A DNA stretch of 64,000 nt from Rubrobacter_D sp963840835 (lineage in GTDB: Bacteria > Actinomycetota > Rubrobacteria > Rubrobacterales > Rubrobacteraceae). The position numbers were made by a program, and so were the translations under genes. The stretch is taken from NCBI GenBank assembly GCA_963840835.1, contig CAWJAM010000013.1, forward strand, positions 62,001-126,000, given 5' to 3'. The notes beneath the pieces were generated by a model. It had not been told where the DNA came from and made no database searches. It saw nothing but the letters and a program-made list of their open reading frames with translations. Below, piece after piece: positions 26,547 through 35,921 of this stretch (position 1 is its first letter; the number at the start of each line of letters is the position of its first letter).

Positions 26547-27020
26547 TCAGCCGGGGTACGAGCCCGCTGGTTGCCTCACCGTGACGGTAAGGCGGTTCCA
26601 GAAGTTGATCAGGGCGATCTCTATGATCAAGGCCGAGAGGGTTGGCTCGTCGTAGTGCCTGGCGGCCTCCTCGAAGACCTCGTCGGGCACCGGATCCGGC
26701 CGGTCGGCAAGGCGTGTGGCCGCTTCGGCGAGCGCCAGTGCGGCTCTTTCGGCTTCGGTGAAGTAGGGCGCCTCCCGCCAGGCCGCCACCGCGAAGAGGC
26801 GCTCGTCCGTCTCGCCCGCCTTCTTGAGGTCGCGCGCGTGCATGTCGACGCAGTAGCTGCAGCCGTTGATCTGGGCCACGCGCAGGTGGATGAGGTCGGC
26901 CGTCTTGGGCGGTACGGCGATCTTTTTCGTGGCCTCCGCCAGGTCCAGTAGGTGCTGCAGGGCGTCGGGAACGACCATCGCCGGGTTCTTCATTCGTGCT
27001 TCCGCTATCGATGCTTGCAT
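26547..27020 (-). CDS. Carboxymuconolactone decarboxylase/AhpD-family protein
   Basis: 157 residues with the full redox motif INGCSYCVDMHARDLKKAG (CxxCxxxH, about residues 52-65) and the family C-terminus ALIIEIALINFWNRLTVTVR. It should be a peroxidase-like or thiol-disulfide enzyme. It is divergent from an ECF41 sigma factor gene, the classic partner arrangement, and so is probably that sigma factor's target. Contrast 9720-10322, where one of these Cys positions is UGA. Confidence 0.92.
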   Translation of the reverse strand: MQASIAEARMKNPAMVVPDALQHLLDLAEATKKIAVPPKTADLIHLRVAQINGCSYCVDMHARDLKKAGETDERLFAVAAWREAPYFTEAERAALALAEAATRLADRPDPVPDEVFEEAARHYDEPTLSALIIEIALINFWNRLTVTVRQPAGSYPG

Positions 27021-27094
27021 GATTCCTTTCCTTCAGGGTCTCTTTGCTTTGGCCACTTGCGTTCTGCCCAAAGCCGATCTCCTGCTCACCTCCC

Positions 27095-27121
27095 CGTCAC
27101 ATCGGCCGGGTTTCGTTGGTC
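27095..27121 (+). promoter_or_regulatory. Candidate ECF41 promoter of the sigma factor gene
   Basis: CGTCACA (27095-27101), 17 bases, then GTC (27119-27121) matches the ECF41 consensus TGTCACA-N16/17-CGTC recalled from the literature, 40 bases before the sigma gene. On the opposite strand TGTCAT (27131-27136), 15-16 bases, then CGAA is a weaker candidate for the partner gene. Confidence 0.55.
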
Positions 27122-27160
27122 ATCACTACAATGACACGACGCGGCGGAGGAATGTGACGG

Positions 27161-28069
27161 ATGGACGAACATGATGAATGGCTGGCGGCGCGGTTCGAGG
27201 AGCACCGCGCCCGCCTGAGGGCGGTGGCCTACCGCATGCTCGGCTCGACGGGAGAGGCCGAAGACGCCGTGCAGGAAGCCTGGCTCAGGCTCGTACGCTC
27301 TGGCGCCGATAGCGTCGAGAACCTGGGCGGGTGGCTGACGACGGTCGTGGCAAGGGTGTGCTTGAACATGCTGCGCTCGCGCCGCTCAAGACGCGAGGAG
27401 TCGCTTGAGGGATCCTTTGGCGAGCCCTTGGGCGCGCGTGTGCCCGACCCGATCGTGGGCCGCGCGGACGAGACCGACCCCGAGCACGAAGCGCTCTTGG
27501 CCGACTCGGTCGGCCTCGCGCTGCTGGTGGTGCTCGAGACGCTCTCCCCCGCCGAGCGGCTCGCGTTCGTGCTGCATGACACGTTCGGTGTGCCCTTCGG
27601 TGAGATCGCGCCCATAGTCGGACGTTCCCCTGCCGCAGCGAGGCAGCTGGCGAGCCGGGCACGCCGCCGAGTGCGGGGGGCGGCCCCGGCTCCGGACGCC
27701 GACCTCGGTCGCCAACGGGAGGTCGTTGACGCCTTCCTAGCCGCGACGCGCGGCGGCGATTTCGACGCGCTTCTTGCGGTGCTCGACCCGGACGTCGTGC
27801 TCAGGGCAGACTCAGGAGCTGCAGGCACGTCGAGGGTGGTCCGGGGAGCGCGCGCCGTGGCCGGACAGGCGCTCACCTTCTCCCAGTTTGCCCCTTTCGC
27901 GCGGCTAGCGCTCGTCAACGGGGCCGCGGGACTCGTCACGGCCCCGGAGGAACGGCTACTCTCGGTGATGGGCTTCACGGTCAGGCGCGGGAAGGTTGTC
28001 GAGATCGACTTACTCGCCGATCCCGAGCGCCTCGGTCGGCTCGAACTCCCGGCGGGACTCCAAGGATGA
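27161..28069 (+). CDS. ECF41-type RNA polymerase sigma factor (SigJ-like)
   Basis: 302 residues. Region 2: ARLRAVAYRMLGSTGEAEDAVQEAWLRL with the -10-binding helix (about residues 15-80). Region 4: LETLSPAERLAFVLHDTFGVPFGEIA, GRSPAAARQLASRARRR (about 125-170). A 120-residue C-terminal SnoaL-like domain (VVDAFLAATRGGDFDALLAVLDPDVVLRAD) is typical of ECF41 and regulates the factor in place of an anti-sigma. The end IDLLADPERLGRL corresponds to the conserved acidic tail motif. It is paired with the divergent CMD gene. Confidence 0.93.
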   Translation: MDEHDEWLAARFEEHRARLRAVAYRMLGSTGEAEDAVQEAWLRLVRSGADSVENLGGWLTTVVARVCLNMLRSRRSRREESLEGSFGEPLGARVPDPIVGRADETDPEHEALLADSVGLALLVVLETLSPAERLAFVLHDTFGVPFGEIAPIVGRSPAAARQLASRARRRVRGAAPAPDADLGRQREVVDAFLAATRGGDFDALLAVLDPDVVLRADSGAAGTSRVVRGARAVAGQALTFSQFAPFARLALVNGAAGLVTAPEERLLSVMGFTVRRGKVVEIDLLADPERLGRLELPAGLQG

Positions 28070-28640
28070 CGCGCATCCTGATCCGGCGGGCGCCAGAGCT
28101 GAGCCAGGTCTGAAAATACGCCTCGACGCCGACGAACTTCTTAGAACCCCGTCAACGCGAAGTTCGGCTCGGCACCGGTCCACCGCCCTAAGCCTTTTCC
28201 GGAGCACCTGACCCTATCGGACCCCGGCAGGGATTGGCCCGAATTGTGTATTGCGTCTGGCTCATTCCGTGCGACCATGGGTCCAAGATCGGAGTTCCTT
28301 CACTGAGGATCATCGGTTGGTGCGCAACCCGACGTGACTTAGGAGGGGGACGGAGGGTTGCGTATTTCTTACTTACTCCCTGCGAAGAAATCACTCATTT
28401 GGGGGATGCGCTCTTACCCGTCTCGGTACTACAATCTGATCATCGTTGAGCCGGACGCCCTCTGAGATCCCCCTCCCAAGAGAGCGGCCCGGCTTTTCTG
28501 TTGCCTGCGGTCGGGTCCTGGTCTGTCTGGGCCGGCCGGATGCAGGTTTCGGCCCCAACTTCTGAGAATAATAGAGGAGAAAGGGAAGGACCGGAAGCCC
28601 TACAGCAAAGACACTGGCCCCTTCCTCTTGCTCCCCGCCA
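28070..28640. other. Gene-free stretch with repeat fragments
   Basis: A degenerate REP-like repeat lies at 28130-28175 (GAACTTCTTAGAACCCCGTC, then AACGCGAAGTTCGG), and CCCAACTTCTGAGAATAA at 28554-28571 resembles 17118. A hairpin GGAAGG...CCTTCC near 28585-28630 could end the minus-strand gene at 28641. No protein signal found. Confidence 0.45.
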
Positions 28641-29060
28641 CTAAGGGAGCGGTTGCCAGCTAGGCGCGCGGTCGTCCACGTCGTTGGAGGTGAGCCTGGT
28701 CTGCGAGCTGCCGCCAGCGCGCATTATGTAGATCTCAGCGTTACCGTCCCGGGAACTGTAGAAGGCTATCTTCGTACCGTCTGGAGAGTAGGCCGGATGG
28801 AAATCTAAGTCATCACTGGCGGTGAGGTTCTTCTGGTTGGTAGCGTCCGGGTTCATGGTATAGATCTCCCAGTTTTCTGCTTCGGGAGTGTTGTCTAGAA
28901 TGTCCCTAACGAAGGCTATCTTGCCGTTCTCTCCTGGGAAGGCTGCCTCGGCGGGCTTTGAGGGCGTCCCCACCATTACTACTGTAGCCAGAGTCGCCGT
29001 CGCTAAGAGCGCAGCCGCAGCCACTGCCAATAGTATCCTGAAGGGAATCGCTTTAGTCAT
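28641..29060 (-). CDS. Short secreted TolB-like (PD40) protein
   Basis: The ATG at 29060 sits ten bases after AGGAGGTG; the longer frame is ignored. 139 residues: signal peptide to about residue 41 (ending AEAAF), the FPGENGKIAF start seen also in the 10763 gene, one PD40 blade (YSPDGTKIAFYSSRDGNAEIYIM) and a final SWQPLP. Two blades cannot close a propeller, so it is either a shortened paralogue or acts as a multimer. Confidence 0.7.
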   Translation of the reverse strand: MTKAIPFRILLAVAAAALLATATLATVVMVGTPSKPAEAAFPGENGKIAFVRDILDNTPEAENWEIYTMNPDATNQKNLTASDDLDFHPAYSPDGTKIAFYSSRDGNAEIYIMRAGGSSQTRLTSNDVDDRAPSWQPLP

Positions 29061-29254
29061 CTCGCCCCTACACCTCCTAGGTAGCCATGGGGCCTTGATT
29101 GAGTGGGTGGGGCAAGCACCCCACCGTACACTACGACCTATAATGGTCCTAGTATGACATGCTACCCTCGTAGCGAGGATGGGTGCATCCCCCATTTGGA
29201 CTATATTCGGTTAGCCTACCTAGGCTCGACTGAGACTTCCTTGGCCAACGTCGG

Positions 29255-29463
29255 AGAACACCTCTTCCCCGATGTTGGGTGAATAAGGCCCTCCCGGCAT
29301 TCATCCCCCGCCTTAAGTTGTACAACGCCATCACGGTAGCAAGCATGAGGTGCCAAGCACATCCCCCATTTGGCGTATCTTTACATGCTAGGTGGCCATT
29401 TCCTGCGGCAGAACGACTTCTGAGAACTCCGTAAAGCCGAAGTTTGCAGAATGGACGCTTCTC
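29255..29463. repeat. Cluster of two REP-like repeats before IS110
   Basis: 29255-29292 reads AACGTCGGAGAACACC...GATGTTGGGTGAATAAGG. 29404-29463 reads CTTCTGAGAACTCCGTAAAG, CCGAAGTTTGCAG, then CTTCTCGGAA, which runs into the IS110 start GATGAGATGAGAAGG. Between them lies AT-richer DNA without a gene. Confidence 0.55.
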
Positions 29464-29480
29464 GGAAGATGAGATGAGAA

Positions 29481-29564
29481 GGCCGACCCCCCCGTACGCA
29501 GTACCCTTAGAGGGTCTGCAAATGCTGTACGGGCTCTTACGCCCAATCGAAAGGAGGATCGGCC
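29481..29564 (+). ncRNA. Structured IS110 leader (possible bridge-RNA region), copy 2
   Basis: GGCCGA (29481-29486) pairs with TCGGCC (29559-29564) and encloses GCAGTACCCT-TAG-AGGGTCTGC and GGGC-TCTTAC-GCCC. Against copy 1 the first hairpin shows compensating changes. The transposase ribosome site AAGGAGG lies just inside the 3' closing arm, so the fold may also limit translation. Confidence 0.5.
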
Positions 29565-29568
29565 CGCT

Positions 29569-30656
29569 ATGGATGTTAGCAAAGAGCGACCGAAGACGAC
29601 GGCCGGAGTGGACCTGGGCGACAGGTACTCCTACCTGTGCCTCATCGATACCCAAAGCGGCGAGGTGATCGAAGAAGGTAGGTTGCGCACCACCCCCGAG
29701 GCCTTCAGACGGCGCTTCGCCTCCGAGCGGCCTCCTCCTATGCGCATAGCGATCGAGGCCGGAACCCACTCGCCATGGGTTAGCCGGCTCCTGGAGGAGT
29801 GCGGCCACGAAGTCTTGGTGGCCAACGCCCGCAAGCTGAGGCTCATCTACGCCAGAGCAAGCGCAAAACGGACGAGATAGATGCACAGAACCTGGCCCGT
29901 CTGGCGCGCCTCGATCCGAAGCTGCTTTACCCACTAAGGCATCGGGGAGAAGGCTCCCAGGCCCACATGGCCATAATCCGCTCCCGGCAGGCGTTGGTCG
30001 GTGCTCGAACTCAGCTGGTGAACCACGTCCGCGGGGCGGTCAAGTCCTTCGGCGGGAGGTTGCCCAAGTGCCCGGCCAGGAGCTTCCACAAGCGAGCCTC
30101 AGAGCACATCCCCGAGGCACTCCGACCAGCCCTAGGGCCCATCTTGGAGACGATCGGCTCGCTTACGGAGCGCATCCGCGACTACGAGCGCCAGCTGGAG
30201 GTGATCTCTAAAGAGCACTACCCGGAAACGGATCTGTTGAGGCAGGTCGAGGGAGTCGGAGGGCTTACGGCGCTTACCTTCGTGCTGACACTGGAGGATA
30301 CCTACCGCGTCGAAAGGAGCCGCTCCGTAGGAGCATACCTGGGGCTTGTACCCGCCAGCGACCAGTCGGGAGATAGAGATCCTCAGAGGCGCATCTCCAA
30401 GGAGGGCGACGAGATGCTCAGGAAGCTTCTGGTAGGCAGCGCTCACTACATCCTAGGTTCCTTTGGCTCGGATTCGGACCTAAGACGCCACGGAGAGAAG
30501 ATAGCCTCCCGCGGAGGCAAGAACGCAAAGAAGCGGGCGGCGGTGGCCGTGGCGAGAAAGCTCTGTGTGCTCTTGCACCGAGTGTGGGTAACCGGAGAGC
30601 TCTACGATCCGCTCTACAACGCGCATCGGAGCCAAGAGCGGGAGGAGGCAGCTTAA
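29569..30656 (+). pseudogene. IS110-family transposase, one frameshift
   Basis: The first 95 codons (GVDLGDRYSYLCLID, AIEAGTHSPWVSRLLEE, LVANARKLRLIYA) carry the first two acids of the DEDD catalytic set. A doubled AG at about 29858-29862 shifts the frame. The remainder (SKRKTDEIDAQNLARLARLD onward, ending at 30656) supplies the last acids and the Transposase_20 domain (LRQVEGVGGLTALTFVLTLE, SVGAYLGLVPASDQSG). Restored length is about 360, normal for IS110. It would catalyse seamless DNA recombination guided by an RNA in this family. Either a recent lesion or an assembly error. Confidence 0.88.
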
Positions 30657-30911
30657 AGCACAGGGGAGGTGAAGATACCCTGACAGAAGAAGCGGCGAGG
30701 CGACCCTAAAGTGGCGGATGGCAAGGCAGTTTTTGCCCGAATGCGCTTCGGATCTAGCAAGGCGACTGCGCCAGCGAACTTGGTCTACCCTTCCAGGAAG
30801 GCCGCTCGGAAGATTGCAGCGCCTCTAGCTCGAAAAGACGGATCTCATCCCATGCACCGAGCCACCAAGAGAGTGTGAGCTCACAGAGAGTGACGCTCTT
30901 ATAGTCAAGTC

Positions 30912-32036
30912 CTACGCGACGTCAGCTCCTACGAAGCCCCTCTCGCTCCGGATTGGCGATGGCTCCACGGTGGTCGAGGAGAGCAGGACACGGTAGACCT
31001 CCCTGGCGATGTACCGTTTAAGGCACCTCATGATCTCCCGCTTGCTCTTCCCCTCCGCCGTGCGCCTCGCGACATAGGAGCGGGTGCGCCGATCCGAGCC
31101 CATCCGCACGACACAGATCATGTGAAGCGCCCGGCGTTGGCATCCCGGTTGCCGCCACGGTTGAGCCGATGCCGGACCACTTTGCCCGAGGAGGCATCGA
31201 CAGGCGAGACTCCGCAGAGGCTGGCGAAAGAAGCTTCGCTGCCCAGGCGCTCGGGGTTGTCCCCTGCCACGAACCAGGAGTGTCGCGGCGTGATGTGTAC
31301 CGATCGCCGGCAGGGAGATCAGTCCCGGAGCAACCTCAGCCACCAGTCGATCCAGTTGCTCGTCCAGCTCGGCGATCTCCTCAGAGAGGGCTTCATGCCG
31401 GCGGGCCATCGAACGAAGCGCGAACCTGGTCGCCGTCTCCACATCGTCCGGACCATTACCGGGTCGGAAACGAGCCGCAGTAGCGACGAGCTCGCTTGTC
31501 GAGAGCCCACATAGGTGGCGCTGAAGCTTCTCTGGTGCCGTTACCCTCAAGGCTTGTAGCTGGTTGGCGGCCTGGCTTCTGGCCTTCACCGCCGAACAGC
31601 GGGCCGCTCTCAGGACCCGGATCATCTCCACCTGGCCGTCAGCGCTCTTTGGTTCTCCGGCCGCTTCGCCGGCCAGGACCGCCCTCGCGGCGGCTTCGGC
31701 ATCTTTGGGGTCGGACTTGCCGTTGCGCTTCAGGTGGCGCCGTTTGGGCCTCTCGACCTCCATCACCGTAATGCCCATGGACTTCAGGTAGCGGGTTAGC
31801 CCGGCGCCGTAGCTGCCAGTTCCCTCCACGCCCGCGCACCTCACGGACCCGAACCCCTCCGCCCAGGAGAGGAGGCTGCGGTAGCCTCCGGTGGTCGTCG
31901 GCACCTTCGACTCTCCCAGGCGCCTGCCCAGGTGGTCGAGGACCATCGCCACGTGGAAGTCCAGGTGGGTGTCCACACCCAACACCACCTCCGTCCTTGT
32001 CGCCTCAGCCGATCTGCGCGCGCCGTTCGTCGTCAT
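30912..32036 (-). pseudogene. Second type of IS110-family transposase, two compensating frameshifts
   Basis: The start VVLGVDTHLDFHVAMVLDHL and GVEGTGSYGAGLTRYL belong to an IS110 group distinct from the copy at 29569. KSDPKDAEAAARAVLAG gives the later acids. After LPAIGTHHAATLLV the frame turns to nonsense for about 45 codons and returns at ALHMICVVRMGSDRRTR. In the neighbouring frame the same DNA reads GDNPERLGSEASFASLCGVSPVDASS, the proper Transposase_20 sequence. Two opposite indels thus scramble the domain with the catalytic Ser. The long frame without stops is deceptive; the element is probably dead unless these are sequencing slips. Confidence 0.85.
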
Positions 32037-32602
32037 CCTCCGAGCTCCTCCCGCTCTCTAGCCGCCAATCCTCCCCGAGGTGACACGGAGCGCGGACGAG
32101 ATACTGTGAGGGGCCACGAGATGCGGCCGGCAAGCTCTTATGAGGTCACGCTACCCCGGTCCTCTTGGGCGGTCGCGGGCAACGCCCTGGAACGGCCGAG
32201 GGGTCACTCCCAAGGCACCTGTGTCGGTCCGGCGAATAGATGGGTCAGGCCGATCCGAGACGCCGCCCGCAACGCCCTTAGCTTATTCACAGCGAATAGA
32301 AGCATAGCGCGAAGGGCCCCAACTGCTGCGCTCGGCCGCGACGAGGCCGCCAAGTCGGCCTTGACAAACAGTGCCTTCTCATAGAAGCTAGCAAGGACCT
32401 ATCGGGCGCCGCGGCCAGCACTCCACAAGGGCATGCTGGCACCGCTCCGGCATCAGCACACGGCGACTCGATAGCAGCAGTTGCACCGTTGTGTATCGGC
32501 GAAAAGGGTGTGCAAACGCGAAGCTCCCCTGGATGGCATCATGCTAAGCTGAGCGAGGAAGGGCGACACCGCCGAGTCCTACGAGGAGGGAGAAATCCGA
32601 GT
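32037..32602. other. Gene-free stretch upstream of the serine hydrolase
   Basis: No frame carries recognisable protein sequence. It should contain one end of the IS110 element and the promoter of the gene at 32603; I could not fix either. Confidence 0.4.
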
Positions 32603-33841
32603 ATGGCCACAGACGAACGAACACAACGATCTCTGGGAAGCGCGACGATCATCAGCAGGAGGCGCTTCCTCAAACAGACGGCCTTTGCCACCGCGGTGGC
32701 CTCCGTCCCCTACCTGGCCAGCCGGAGCGCGGCCTTCGGCAAGGAGCAGGCAAAAAGTGCTGACGCTGCGCTAGATCGGGCGCTCAAGGATCTTGTGGCC
32801 ATGGAAGGCGGGCCGCCTGGCGTCATCGCCGTCGTGCAGCGCGGCCAGCACCGCAAGGTACATACCTTCGGGGTCCGCAACATAAAGAGCGGGCTGCCCA
32901 TGAGGGTCGACGACCGCATGCGCATAGCGAGCGTCGCCAAGGCCTTCAGCGGGGCCGTCGCACTCTCTTTGGTGAGCAAGGGGGCACTCTCCTTGAACGA
33001 CACCATCGGAAAGCGCCTCAAAAAGTTGCCTGAGCCGCCTCCCGCCGCTTGGGCTGACATTACCCTCAGGCAGCTCCTCAACCACACCAGCGGCTTGCCA
33101 GACATCTTAGAGGACAAGGACTTTCTAGACGCGTTGGGGGACAGCCTCACGAAAGCGCCCCCTCCGGAGAAACTGCTTACTTACCTGTATAACAATGATC
33201 CGCCCTTGCGCTTCGTTCCTGGTTCCAAGTACCAATATTCCAACTCGGATAACATAGCCGTGGCCTTGATGGTCGAGGCGGCCACTGGCAAGTCCTACGA
33301 GGAGCTGCTCAGGGAGCTGGTCTACAAGCCTCTTGGGCTAAGAAAGACCAGCCTGCCACGTGGCCCCAACCTGAGGAAGCCCTTCATCCACGGCTACGAT
33401 AACGATCCCTCCCAAGACCCGCCCGAAGATGTAAGCGAGCTGGTGGCTGCCGGGTGGTCCTGGGCATCAGGGGGCATAGTCTCTACACCCGCCGACCTGA
33501 ACGCCTTCATCCGCGCTTACGTGGGTGGCAAACTCTTCGACGAGCGGACGCAGGCAAAGCAGAGAAGGGTCATCGAGGGAGGAAGCTCCGAACCGCCCGG
33601 TCCTGGGAAGAACTCGGCTGGGCTCGCCCTCTTCCGCTACCAGACGCGTTGCGGGACGGTGTGGGGCCACACGGGCAACACCTTCGGCTACACCCAGTTT
33701 GCCGCCGCGAGCGCAGACGGGAGGCGCTCGGTGACGGTCTCCATCAACGCACAACACACCCCGACGACCGGCAGTTTGGTGGTCTTCAAGGCGCTTAGGC
33801 ATGCGGAGAAACTCGCTGTGTGTGCCGCGCTGGCCGACTGA
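32603..33841 (+). CDS. Tat-exported serine hydrolase (class C beta-lactamase / D-Ala-D-Ala carboxypeptidase family)
   Basis: GGAGGGAGAAATCCGAGT precedes the ATG at 32603; the upstream extension has no signal. 412 residues: Tat motif SRRRFLKQ (18-25) and hydrophobic run to about 45; nucleophile motif S110-V-A-K113; tyrosine motif YSNSD (about 246-250); third motif GHTG (about 355). These define the penicillin-binding-type hydrolases. Likely substrates are cell-wall D-amino peptides or esters; the exact one is unknown. A related but separately anchored enzyme follows at 34177 beyond a MITE. Confidence 0.88.
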   Translation: MATDERTQRSLGSATIISRRRFLKQTAFATAVASVPYLASRSAAFGKEQAKSADAALDRALKDLVAMEGGPPGVIAVVQRGQHRKVHTFGVRNIKSGLPMRVDDRMRIASVAKAFSGAVALSLVSKGALSLNDTIGKRLKKLPEPPPAAWADITLRQLLNHTSGLPDILEDKDFLDALGDSLTKAPPPEKLLTYLYNNDPPLRFVPGSKYQYSNSDNIAVALMVEAATGKSYEELLRELVYKPLGLRKTSLPRGPNLRKPFIHGYDNDPSQDPPEDVSELVAAGWSWASGGIVSTPADLNAFIRAYVGGKLFDERTQAKQRRVIEGGSSEPPGPGKNSAGLALFRYQTRCGTVWGHTGNTFGYTQFAAASADGRRSVTVSINAQHTPTTGSLVVFKALRHAEKLAVCAALAD

Positions 33842-33869
33842 CAGCGTAGCAACTGCTTTTCGAACAAGA

Positions 33870-33903
33870 GGAGGAGCCGAAGCTGCTATGCTCCGGCTCC
33901 TCC
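33870..33903 (+). terminator. Terminator after the serine hydrolase
   Basis: GGAGGAGCCG and CGGCTCCTCC pair around AAGCTGCTATGCTC. The T-run is weak (CAT), and a REP-like repeat follows at once. Confidence 0.6.
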
Positions 33904-33928
33904 ATCCACCGGAGTGCGTGGAATACCT

Positions 33929-34067
33929 CAGCCTGTTGAAAAAGTCGGCGCTGAGCTCACAGTGACTACGAATTGGGCTCCAGAGGCTTCAAATAGCCCC
34001 GCATACGGTGTGTTCGGGGCCCAATCTGGGGCCGAAGCGGGCATAGAGGGACTTTTTCAACAGGCTG
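33929..34067. mobile_element. MITE, long subtype, copy D (139 bp)
   Basis: Shares most of its sequence with copy B and the terminal CAGCCTGTTGAAAAAGTC of all copies. It interrupts a REP-like repeat: CACCGGAGTGCGTGG before (33907-33921) and ATTCTCTGAAGTTCGCC onward after (34072-34112). Confidence 0.85.
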
Positions 34068-34176
34068 GAGTATTCTCTGAAGTTCGCCTTAACGGAGTTC
34101 TCGGAAACTTGGGCACGGAGGCAGCACTAGATTTCGCACGGTGGCACCATACCGATAGGCGACCGGAAGGGGTGGG

Positions 34177-35454
34177 ATGTTCTTCGCATGGGGTATGCAC
34201 CAGAGGTGGCTTATGGGGCTTGTCGTAACCGCGTTGGCGGCTATGCTGGTGAGTAGCTGTGGCGGAGGTGGCGAGCAAGAAGATGATTCCGCTGCAGAGA
34301 CAACCACTGCCGGAGGAGGTGGCGAGCAAGCATCCGCGGCCGAGCTCGACGCGGCGCTAAAGAAGGCTTTCCAACAGAGCTCTGCGCCTGGGGTGGTAGC
34401 CGCGGTGCAGACGCCCGAGTACACGTGGATACGTGCCCTGGGGGTAGCGGAACGCAGTTCCGACGAACCGATGACGCCTGAGATGTACCACCGTATAGGC
34501 AGCGTCACCAAGACCTTCACCGCCACCCTGCTCCTCCAAGCCGCCGGCGACGGGCTCCTCTCGCTCGACGACACGATCGACCAGTACATCAAGGGCGTCC
34601 CCAACGGGGATGAGATCACGCTGCGCCAGTTGGCGAATATGACCAGCGGGGTCGCCACCTACTCAGAGACCAAGAAATTTGATGGAGATCCGGGAGCTGA
34701 CCCATACAGGGTGTGGAAACCCGAAGAGCTGGCGCGGATCGGCATCAAAGAGTCCCCCCTGTTCGATCCCGGCACCCAGTTCAACTACTCCAACACGAAC
34801 TACGTGCTGCTCGGGCTGGTCCTAGAACAGGTGACCGGCAAACCCATCGGAGAGCTGACCCGCCAACGGATCATCGAACCGCTTGGCCTCAAAGGCACCT
34901 CCTTCCCCGACCTCGCGGATACCTCCCTGCCCGATCCGCACGCCCAGGGCTACACCCTCCAAGGCCAATCCTCCGGCGGGGAGCCCAGAGACGCTACCGA
35001 TTGGAACGCCTCCTGGACATGGACGGCCGGCATAATGATCTCGACGGTAGATGACCTGCTAGCCTACGGGCGGGCGATGGGTACCGGGAAGGGTCTGCTC
35101 TCACCGGCACAGCAGGACGAGCGAATCGACTCGCTCGTCAGTGACGTGCCGCCGTTCGACCAACCGCCGCTCAAAGGCGACTTTGGTTACGGCTTAGGGC
35201 TCATGAAGGAGCATGGGTGGATCGGACACGGCGGGGTGATACCGGGTTACAACACCGCCCTCTACTACAATCAGGAACTCGACGCCGTGCTGGTGGTGGA
35301 AGCCAATAGCGATATCTTCAGTGGGGATTGCCCCGAGGACAGGCCGACCATGAAGGACGGACCGCAGAACATCCCCTGCGATGTCCCAGCGACCCGGATC
35401 TTCAGAGCGCTCGCCGAGGCTGTGGGTAAACCCGCGCCGGCCGCATCCCAGTAG
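34177..35454 (+). CDS. Lipoprotein serine hydrolase (D-Ala-D-Ala carboxypeptidase / beta-lactamase family)
   Basis: GGAAGGGGTGGG precedes the ATG. 425 residues begin with a signal ending in the lipobox VSSCGGG (Cys at about 28), so the enzyme is membrane-anchored outside. A Gly/Glu/Thr-rich linker (28-55) leads to the catalytic domain: SVTK (about 109-112), YSNTNY (about 205), HGG (about 350). Same fold as 32603 but different export route. No partner gene in an operon; REP and MITE sequences lie upstream. Confidence 0.88.
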   Translation: MFFAWGMHQRWLMGLVVTALAAMLVSSCGGGGEQEDDSAAETTTAGGGGEQASAAELDAALKKAFQQSSAPGVVAAVQTPEYTWIRALGVAERSSDEPMTPEMYHRIGSVTKTFTATLLLQAAGDGLLSLDDTIDQYIKGVPNGDEITLRQLANMTSGVATYSETKKFDGDPGADPYRVWKPEELARIGIKESPLFDPGTQFNYSNTNYVLLGLVLEQVTGKPIGELTRQRIIEPLGLKGTSFPDLADTSLPDPHAQGYTLQGQSSGGEPRDATDWNASWTWTAGIMISTVDDLLAYGRAMGTGKGLLSPAQQDERIDSLVSDVPPFDQPPLKGDFGYGLGLMKEHGWIGHGGVIPGYNTALYYNQELDAVLVVEANSDIFSGDCPEDRPTMKDGPQNIPCDVPATRIFRALAEAVGKPAPAASQ

Positions 35455-35515
35455 TATTGGTGTCGTCACCCTGTCGGCCACTGAAGGAGGGCGACCAGGC
35501 CGCACAGGACCAGGC

Positions 35516-35556
35516 TATTCACTCTATTGCCTAGAAGGGTTATTCTCCGAAGTTCG
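35516..35556 (+). repeat. REP-like repeat, degenerate
   Basis: TATTCACTCTATTGCC then TTATTCTCCGAAGTTCGGGCC, after the serine hydrolase. Confidence 0.55.
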
Positions 35557-35587
35557 GGCCCGCGTTCCTCGTGTTATTAAGGCCCGC

Positions 35588-35921
35588 TTACTGGCCGGCC
35601 AGGCGCCTCACTTCCTCGGCGTTGCTCCAGTAGGACATTATCTTGTCGCGAACCTCGTCTGCCCCCGCCCTAAGGACATCCTCGACGTGTTCGGACCATA
35701 TGGTCGCGCTCAGCACCATGATCCGGATGCCGGGGCTCGAACGCCGCAGATCACCGATGAGTCCCCGTCGGGCAGGGCCAGGTCCAAGACCGCCACGTCT
35801 AGGCCCCCATCGAGGTCCCCTCCATCGAGCACCTCCCTGGCCTCCGCCACGGAGCCAGCTTGGGCGGCTACCTCGAGCTCTGGGTCGTCCGAGAGCAAGT
35901 AAGCGAGGGCTTGGCGGAAGG
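35588..35921 (-). pseudogene. Response-regulator receiver domain remnant
   Basis: LAFRQALAYLLSDDPELEVAAQ and DVAVLDLALPDGD (phospho-Asp strand) lie in one frame. After a deletion, IGDLRRSSPGIRIMVLSATIW and VEDVLRAGADEV follow in another. The N-terminal acidic pair and any output domain are missing. The remnant joins directly onto the antitoxin gene at 35922, marking a rearrangement joint. Confidence 0.72.

Noticed and set aside
30912..32036. Intact IS110 transposase because the frame is uninterrupted
   Set aside because: About 45 codons in the middle are out of frame; the correct domain sequence lies in the neighbouring frame.
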